NCBI GenBank assembly: GCA_033002965.1
Contig: JAURVB010000674.1
Span: 1-64,000, forward strand
Reading direction: 5' to 3'
Origin: Piper betle
Lineage: Eukaryota; Streptophyta; Magnoliopsida; Piperales; Piperaceae
DNA length: 64,000 nucleotides
Shown here: in pieces, positions 57,030 to 64,000 of the stretch
How the letters are laid out: every line of letters begins with the position of its first letter
How positions within the stretch are numbered: the first letter of the stretch is position 1
Program-made: the position numbers and the translations under genes
Notes under the pieces: generated by a model
What the model saw: the letters and a program-made list of their open reading frames with translations, nothing else
What the model was told of the DNA's origin: nothing
Database searches by the model: none

Positions 57030-57635
57030 CTGTAGCCTTAAATGCAGCGGGTATCAAAACCTTTACAGCTGGTTACAAGACAGGTCAAGAAACTGAAAGC
57101 ATTGCCTTGCATGGATTTGCCTTAAAATCAGCCTACAGTTCACTGGAGCTTTGATTCGCCAATATGGTATCATAACAGTATCATTCCATTAGATTTACTT
57201 CATACTTTAAAGAAGCTTCAAAGCTATAAGTCAACCCCTCATGTTGTCATGCTGCTTTCATGACTCAATAAAAAGATTGTCGACTATAGGTTAAAGAACA
57301 TTTAATTTCATCAAAAATTTTGCTCGACCATGAACCTTCACTTATATCATTTTTTTCAAGCATATTTTACCATGCTATAACAAATTCACCTCTGCATGAC
57401 CATACATACGTTTTCTGAAACCAAAAGGTTTCTCAACATTTATTAGCAGACAAAACCATTTACAAGCTTTCACAAAGCAGTTTGATTTGATAAGTATTTG
57501 GTAAGTCTGAAGCAACTGCACCTGCCGTTGCTTTATCTAAGTTAGTATGGAATGCCTTTTGAAATTCACCACCCATTTTGACAAACTTAGTAAATAGCCA
57601 CTCAAAGCTGGAAACGTTTCCATCTAGCTAACTCT
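57030..57635 (-). pseudogene. decayed partial copy of the FRS gene
   Basis: Nucleotide-level, collinear similarity to the intact FRS gene at 59080-59720. Examples are GCAGCGGGT then AAACCTTT.CAGC (57048 against 59095), GATTCGCCAATATGGT and CATAACAGT (57154), CTCATGTTG.CATGCTGCTTTCATG (57239), CCAAAAGGTTTCT then ATTAG (57421), TAAGTATTTGGTAAG.CTGAAGC (57490) and CACCCATT...TGACAAAC.T (57571). It covers the transposase-domain region up to just before SWIM and has stops and indels throughout. It sits 340 bp beyond the 3' end of the intact gene in the same orientation, so it looks like an old tandem partial duplication. Confidence 0.85.
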
Positions 57636-57971
57636 AGGGGTTCTTTTTGATTGCGATTGTGTAAGACATTTACATTCATTGTTTTACCCCTCCTTTTCTA
57701 TAGTTTAATAAGGCGCTAATGTAAGTTGGTAGACCAAGATAACACCCCATGAGGTGCTTAATTTTATATTCTTCAAGCTTGACTAAAAGTCAATGACAAG
57801 AATCAACAATGGGTATAGATTTTCCTCCTTGAGCTTACATAAGGAGGACAGTTTCTTGGTTTAGACAACAGTACTCAGTCAAAAAAAAAGCTCATAAAAA
57901 GAAAATGATAATGAATTGATAAATAATGACCTTCATATATAGAAGTAAAATCAGCTTCCTTGAACAGATTC
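57636..57971. other. spacer between FRS fragment and FRS gene, probable FRS 3' UTR
   Basis: Non-coding. The part near 57800-57971 is the likely 3' untranslated region of the minus-strand FRS gene. Confidence 0.4.
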
Positions 57972-60576
57972 TCAATACAAGTTGTGAACTTGATCTCCCT
58001 GCATAATTTACGTTTAGTGATTATCCAAATTGCTAATAGAGAAACTTAGCATACAAATGCAAAGCTGGCAGACTTACCATTTGTGCCTGTGAAGAAATGT
58101 TATATTGGCTTGGGTTGGAGCATTGAGTCGGCGTTGAGTACACCCCATGAATCAATTGAAGAACATGTAGTGAGGGAGAGTTAAGTGGATCACTAGAAGA
58201 GTTGGTCTCTAAAGAGGCAACTTGCTACAAAGTAGTAAAGCGAAAAAAAGATCATAAAGGAGAAAACTTAGGCAAGCCACAAATCTAAACCTGTGTGACC
58301 ATATTGCTTGATGAGAAATTATAAAAAAAAGTGAAAATGAACTAACTGAAGCACAAGAGAGACAACCAAACTCAAATCTTTACCTGTGCAACCAAATTCC
58401 TTGATGAACTAGCACCTGCACGTATACTAGAGTAGTTTTCTTTATTAAGAGTATTTTTTCCATCTAGTAATTTATTTTGTAGCTTCTTTTTCTTTAATTT
58501 CTTCACATAACTGCTCTTATACTTTTTTTGGGGGATCCCTTCAGCAAGCAATGTTTCCCTATCTACAGAATCCAAATTATCCTGTGAAGCATTGCCCTCA
58601 AGCATTTGGAAATCTAATCTATATTTACACCGTCTTACATCCTGTAACATCAAGTCTAAATAAGCCAACGCAACTTTGTAGGACTCTTCATATTCAACTG
58701 CTTCGACAGACACTTTCCTCAAAGCAGCAAACAACTCGTTTTTACGCCTTGCCTTCTCTGCTTCAGAATCAAGTTGCCCACTAGCACGCAAATCCACAAT
58801 ATTTTCAACCTTTGCATCTTTTGTCCACCTTCCCATTATGTATGGAGCAGGCAGCTCCAGTATGCCTTCATGGTGAAACATAGTGAAAGCATGTCTACAC
58901 AAGAAACCTTCAAATTCAAACTTCTTGCAACTACATTCCACAAATTTAGTTGAAGAATCGAACTTGACTATGTGATCACGACACTTTGCATTAGTTGCTC
59001 TAATTGTTGAACTTTTTACTGATCCTCCGTCAAAAGTTTCAACTACATGATAACCATATATATGGACATACTCTTCCTGGAAAGCCTTGAAAGCAGCGGG
59101 TGTGTAAACCTTTCCAGCTTGCTCCAAGACAGGTGAAGGAACTGAAAGCTTTGCTTCACATTGACTTGCCTTGAAATCAGCCCGCAGTTCATTGGAGCGC
59201 TGATCTGCCAATATGGTCTCATAACAGTCAAAAAAATCCATTAGATTTTCCTCAGATTCTAAGGAGCTTCTCAAGTTACGAGTCAACCTCTCATGTTGCT
59301 GTGCTGCTTTCATGTCACCATACCAAAAATTTCGACCATAAGCTAAAGCCCACCTTTCTCTTTCTTCAAAAATTTCCGTCAACCATAAATTTTCCCTCAG
59401 ATCGTAAGAATTGAGCAAATTTTGCCATGTAACCATAAATTCCTCCTCCTCAGAACTATAGATACATTTTGCAAAATCTGGACCAAAAGGTTTCTTACCA
59501 TTAATTAGCCGTCCAAAAACATTTCCAAGCTTTCGAAATGCAGTTTGGTATATGTGCCATGCACAAACACGATGATAAGTATTTGGTAAGACTGAAGCAG
59601 CTGCATCAGCCATTGCCTTATCTCTATCAGTAAGCATCGTCTTTGGAAATTTCCCACCCATTGCTTTGACAAACGTTGTAAACAGCCACTTAAAGCTAGA
59701 AACTGTTTCGTCATAAAGCAGAGCTGCACCAAATGTAACAGTCTCCTTGTGATGATTAATGCCGGTAAATACTCCAAAAGGACGATTTCTAGAGTTATCC
59801 TTGCTTGTGGAATCAAAACACACCACATCACCAAAATAATGATAGTCAGTTGTCGACCTCGCATCTGCCCAGAAAATATTTGTAATTTTACAATCTGCGT
59901 CATACTGCATCTCATAGATAAATGAAGGATCTTCAGCCCGCTTGATCCTCAAGTATTCCAAAATTGCAGCAGCCTCTCCAATGTCAAGTGCCTTCCGAAG
60001 CGCAGTATGGACAAAGTTCATTTGAGGATTTGATAAAGCAATAAGACTACGCCTTAGCCCAGACTTGTCTTCCACATTATTTGCAGTAATCCTAGTTTCT
60101 TTCAATTTCTTTTGTGATCTTAACATGTGGGTCTGGACTAGTTTTGAGAGATCATGATTGTGCTCTTTCACAAATTGGACCACGATCCATTTTCCAGACC
60201 TAGCCTTTCTAACAGACATAAGTGCCATACATCCAGTCCTTGTAACGTCACGTCGTCTAACATCTTCTTTCCTATGTCTTTTGAAGCCTTCTTTTGAGCA
60301 ACAAAAAGTCCTAAAATGGATCTCTTTGCTAGGATCTCTACGGGTTCTCGATTTCCGAATACTAAAGCCCACAATTCCACCATACCTATTGTAGAAATCA
60401 TACGCTTCTTCATGCGAATCAAATTCCATGTTAACCTTTGGCAACCAACTATCTGAATCTCTGTGATCTACATTCAAGTCTATCTTTTCGGGCATTTTAT
60501 CCGCCCCAGCTCGATGGTCTCCTAAATCGGAGACCATTGCTTCAGCACGAGTATTTGCTCCATCAGCAGTAGTCAT
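57972..60576 (-). CDS. FAR1-related sequence (FRS) protein, three exons
   Basis: Exons: 60576-58384 (731 codons), 58224-58078 (49 codons) and 57998-57972 (8 codons plus TGA). All junctions are phase 0 with GT/AG signals (CAG|GTAAAG, GTAG|CAA, ATG|GTAAGT, GCAG|GGA), giving 788 residues. The ATG at 60576 is chosen because the frame upstream opens only from a TTG. Domains: FAR1 zinc-finger DNA-binding domain about 50-143 (ends VKEHNHDL); MULE transposase domain about 245-342 with FDSTSKDN (Asp255), TDRDKAM (Asp317) and CAWHI; SWIM zinc finger Cys548, Cys550, Cys560, His562 (CSCKKFEFEGFLCRH); a basic Lys-rich tail near 695-710 suggesting nuclear import. The family are domesticated Mutator transposases such as FAR1/FHY3 acting as light-signalling and chromatin regulators. 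The sequence looks closest to the FRS5 type, but I do not assign a number. Exons 2-3 add a Ser/Gln-rich tail (SSDPLNSPSLHVLQLIHGVY...GDQVHNLY). Confidence 0.93.
58274..58310 (-). repeat. duplicate of the exon 1 splice-donor segment inside FRS intron 1
   Basis: The minus strand reads TCATCAAGCAATATGGTCAC then ACAGGTTTAGATTTG, a near copy of the end of exon 1 (TCATCAAGGAATTTGGTTGC, then ACAGGTAAAGATTTG) about 100 bp upstream. Its donor would be GTTTAG instead of GTAAAG. It could be a relic of exon-end duplication or a weak alternative exon. Confidence 0.65.
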
Positions 60577-61305
60577 CGCACCTCCAGTGTGTGGATTGCA
60601 CGTACCTTTCAAAACAATAAAGATTACAAAAAATTATAGCAGAACAAAAAAAGTAAGGGGCGCCAACAGAAACAGGTTGAGATCCATTCGTATACAACAA
60701 ATTCAAGCAGCCGTCCTCTTTCGCAAACAACCAAAACCACAAATAATTTGTATCAACCTTAACCTAGAAAACAGTCTCACACAAGCATACACCCGTTCAC
60801 GTCAAATTCCACAATTCAAGAGTAGCCCACCCAGCTCCTTCAACATTTTCCAACACAATAAGCAGGATAACACCAGATATAAACGTAGTGGCAACCAATT
60901 AAATGGACATTCAAATTCAACTAAAAACAAGTGACCTAACTAACTAAGATCATACCGAAGAAAAATGTCACTTCTACAATTCAAAATATAAAATGTCATT
61001 CTTTTGGTTCCCACGTGTGACCTAAAACAGCGAAAACGTACTAAAGGAAGCGCCTTTTTTCCTCAAACGGATAGTCTAGGGCAAAAAAAAATGAGAAGAT
61101 GAAAACTGTGCGACCTAAACTGACCAGTGAACAAGTGCGCCGATGAAAGAATTTCCGAATAAAGGGAATTGGAGTTCTAATCGTTGATCACCTCAAAAGA
61201 GCAAAATGCCTAGATCGTTTGGTATGATTGAAGAACGAAAGCAAGAAACAAACAATGAGATCGCATCGAGAAGTATCACTCGTACTCGAAAGACAGTGTG
61301 CCGGC
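60577..61305 (-). other. 5' region of the FRS gene
   Basis: The stretch TTGTTTTGAAAG|GTACGTG just upstream of the coding start looks like a splice acceptor, so a 5' UTR intron is possible. No coding exon is seen. The first exon and promoter probably lie toward 61200-61400. Confidence 0.4.
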
Positions 61306-61675
61306 CCTGCTTCGGCGGCGGCGGCGGCGGTAGCGGCGGCGGTCGGAGACGAAATGGAGATGGGCCGAGAGAGACTGGACCAAGAGATTACATATAAAAA
61401 ATATGATGTTACAGATACAACCCTTTCACGTACTTTGTTTTACAAATTTACCGCCTCAATGTATTGAAAAAACGCGCTTATCCCCTCTCCCCCACCCCCA
61501 CGATGTACATATATATATATATATACATTTAGGGGGTAAATTTGTAAAACAAAGTATGTAAAAGGGTTGTATCTGCAATTTTGCCTCATCATATTTTTTA
61601 TATGTAATCTCTTGGTCCAATCTCTCACAGCCGATCTCCGTTTCGTCTCCTGCCGCCGCCGCCGCCGTTATTCGC
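61306..61675. repeat. large inverted repeat (about 150 bp arms) at the FRS 5' side
   Basis: Arm 1 (about 61311-61463) runs GGCGGCGG..., GGAGACGAAATGGAGAT, GACCAAGAGATTACATATAA, AAAATATGATG and TACAACCCTTT, to ACAAATTTACCGCC. Arm 2 (about 61523-61675) is its reverse complement with scattered differences and one short indel (TTACAGATACAACC against GCAGATACAACC, preceded by GAGGCAAAATT). The loop is about 60 bp with a TA run. The GC-rich CCG repeats lie at the outer ends. A transcript through both arms could fold into a long hairpin. Confidence 0.88.
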
Positions 61676-64000
61676 CGCTTATCATCCCCTTTCCTCAGAC
61701 ATGTTGTGTGTAAATATATATATATATATATATATAAAATAAGAAAAAAGATAATTACTTATTAGAGGTAATGAAATTTTATGTATTATCTGGGGAAGGA
61801 CGAATGTGGTTTATTATACGAGGGGAGGGAGAAAGAGAGTACCATATTAAGAGATAATTAGCCACCGGAGGTACTGAATTTTATGTATTATTTGTGGAAG
61901 GATAAATATGGTTTATCATGCGTGGGGAGAAAAAGAGAGTACCATATTTCTGACAATCTACTTTAAAAGTACAAAAACTTTCTTCCACGATCATAATTGT
62001 AGCTTTTAAACCAATAAATGAACTATTTTAAAAAATAATAATAAATATTTCTTTCATAGTTAATAACAACAAAACTTTTAACAAATAATATTCTTTGATC
62101 ATAAGACATTTTTCTATCAATTAAATTGCAATAGAACCCATAATAAAATATTTTTTTGACTATTATTATTAAAAATATAATAAAAATAACATAGGTACCA
62201 CTTCTTTCCATCTTTATTTTTTCCGAAATTGCCTATTTTTATTTGAATTTATTTATTATTATCATTTATTTATTGTGAGACAGGAGTCTCAAAATAAGTT
62301 AATCTCAATTTTTTAATAAATCACCTTATTAAATGCATGCATTGTGTGGGAGTCGTGGCTATAGTTTATTTTACGGGGCGAGTTGGCTCAAGAGGGGGTT
62401 CTCGTGGTAAAAAACCCAAACCACCTCTGATTCGCGATCAAAATTTTTCAGGGTTTTTCTCCACCACATGCCACTCGCCGCCACCACGAGTGCATTGTCG
62501 CCGCTGTGCCAGTGCGTCGTCATCGTTGATAGCCCCATCCCCTTCCTTGTGATTAATTTTATCTCCACTGCTGCCCCTCACCAATCCCACCCCGCCTTCC
62601 TTCGTGAGCGGTTGTCATCATCGGCACCCAACCAAGTGAGCAAAGCACCCATATTTGTCATCATGTGATATTCCTTTTTACATTTTAGGAAATTAATTAA
62701 GCAAAATTATTTTTTTCCCATTGTTTTATTTGTTCCATTTTAGTAGTAATGCAGGTGCTGCAAATATAAAGAGTTGGTTAATAACAGCGTGCATGCCCAA
62801 ATCTGGAGTATGTGAGCGGTGAACGCTTTCGTTTTTTACCTGTGGTGATGCTCTATTTGTGTCTTAAAAGCACGATTGCCATTGATGTTACTCACTAGTT
62901 CATCCATGAGATAGAAATGGAGAACACTTATATATCAATGACATTTGCTTTTAACTTTTTGTGTTGTTTGGACCTATTCAATTAGTGAGTAATGACAATC
63001 ATGCTTGTAAGTGATAAACGAACAACGCCACTTGTAAGAGCAATAGCATTCATTCATCGCTCAAACTCCCAGTTTGGACGCGCACACATATTATAGCCCA
63101 ATTCTTTGCATTTGGAGTACCTTTATTGCTCTCCACAAGAAAAAAAAACAAACAATAAAATTGAATAACAAAAAACAAAAAAACATCCAATTTTATTTAA
63201 TTAACTACTGAAATTTTAAAAAGGATGTTGATATGAATTTAATATAATGGCAAATTTACTAATCGTAATCAAGTAATATAATGATAAATAGAATATCAAT
63301 CCCACATAGCATAATTATTTACTCAATTAAAATTATTTAAAGAGGAAACAAATTTTTATGATTTTTATTTAGCTAAATTCTAATCTCAAATAAATTCTAA
63401 AATAAAATAAAAGGAAAAGAATAGTCTAATCTAAAGTTAAAGTTTTCTCAATATGTGAATAATATGTTAGATACTCAAATCCCCTTAAACCAATTAAGCA
63501 ACAAAATAATTATAATCATAGAATTAACTATTGCACTTCATGAGACTCTAGAATTTATAATATATAACTACCCATTTTGATACACTGATTAATTACATTA
63601 AATCTCCCCAATGTTAGTTACCTTTTCGGTTGATTACTCTTCATTAATTTAATATAATCAATAAACATTTAGATTCATGAATTCCTTACTATTAAACCCC
63701 TCACATTCAATGTACAATTTATATTGACCCATAAACTTCTTACAACTCCTAGTCAGGATAATGTATTCAATTTATGGATGCATCATATAAATCTTCCAGA
63801 TAGAGTATAATCAATTTATCATTTAATTAATAATTTAAAACAAAGCTCCATCTCAGACCTCACAACGCTTCAACAATTAATCAAATAAATAAAAATATTA
63901 GATATAATAGAATACGACTCTAATGAAGAAAATTATAATTAAATTTCAAATAAAATAGGCCTAAGGTTTATCTCCTCCTTAGCATAATAAAATTTACTCC
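61676..64000. other. intergenic, nothing recognised
   Basis: It contains a TA run (61715-61737), two related stretches around 61755-61945 (AATTTTATGTATTAT then GGAAGGA, ATATGGTTTAT, GAGAAAGAGAGTACCATATT), a GC-richer patch at 62440-62640 and an A-rich tract at 63138-63190. No coding domain or element end was identified. Confidence 0.4.

Noticed and set aside
57972..60576. FRS gene as an active Mutator transposase
   Set aside because: FAR1, MULE and SWIM domains are shared with FRS regulators, the gene has three exons, and no transposon ends flank it.
60574..60612. Longer FRS start at 60612
   Set aside because: That codon is TTG and sits next to a probable splice acceptor; ATG at 60576 is preferred.

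Overview
This is plant nuclear DNA from an angiosperm. The evidence is spliced genes with GT/AG introns, a FAR1-related (FRS) gene, PELPK-type proline-rich cell-wall protein genes, Copia, Gypsy/Athila, TRIM, hAT and Mutator-like elements, and an AT-rich background with sharply GC-rich exons. The very GC-rich, intronless J-domain gene hints at a monocot; that is an inference. The species is not recognised.

Layout. 1-20 kb is a nest of transposable elements. It starts with the 3' part of a long Gypsy-type LTR ('family A'), followed by a decayed Gypsy gag. Next comes a second family A LTR copy, split by a 7.6 kb inserted element (about 6009-13598). That element carries fragments of at least four host genes with their introns: PRL1, an FRS gene, an AP2/ERF factor and ATG9. 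The second LTR copy sits against a Copia pol remnant, which is itself interrupted by a full-length 592 bp TRIM. A second Copia remnant follows. At 20.7-22.2 kb lies a J-domain protein gene whose frame is broken twice. From 24.6 to 52.3 kb four secreted proline-rich/PELPK-like genes are scattered (24.6 kb on the minus strand; 27.6, 48.5 and 51.5 kb on the plus strand). Between them lie a 547 bp hAT-like element, tandem repeats, a solo TRIM LTR, and an Athila-like retrotransposon (35267-43347). The Athila-like element has both LTRs, a 5 bp target duplication and a deleted pol, and it hosts a 2944 bp solo LTR of family A. From 54.5 to 60.6 kb come a LINE-type zf-RVT/RNase H remnant, a decayed partial FRS copy, and an intact three-exon FRS gene on the minus strand with a 150 bp-armed inverted repeat near its 5' end. 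61.7-64 kb shows nothing recognisable.

Working genes are few. The best supported are the FRS gene (predicted nuclear transposase-derived regulator) and the PELPK genes at 27.6 and 51.5 kb (predicted cell-wall proteins). The PELPK gene at 48.5 kb, the proline-rich gene at 24.6 kb and the J-domain gene have frame problems that may be real decay or base-level assembly errors. The four proline-rich genes share a layout: TATA box 60-115 bp upstream, signal peptide, mature N-terminus starting near Arg, Pro-rich body and terminal Lys-Pro. This suggests an old local family later pulled apart by transposon insertions.
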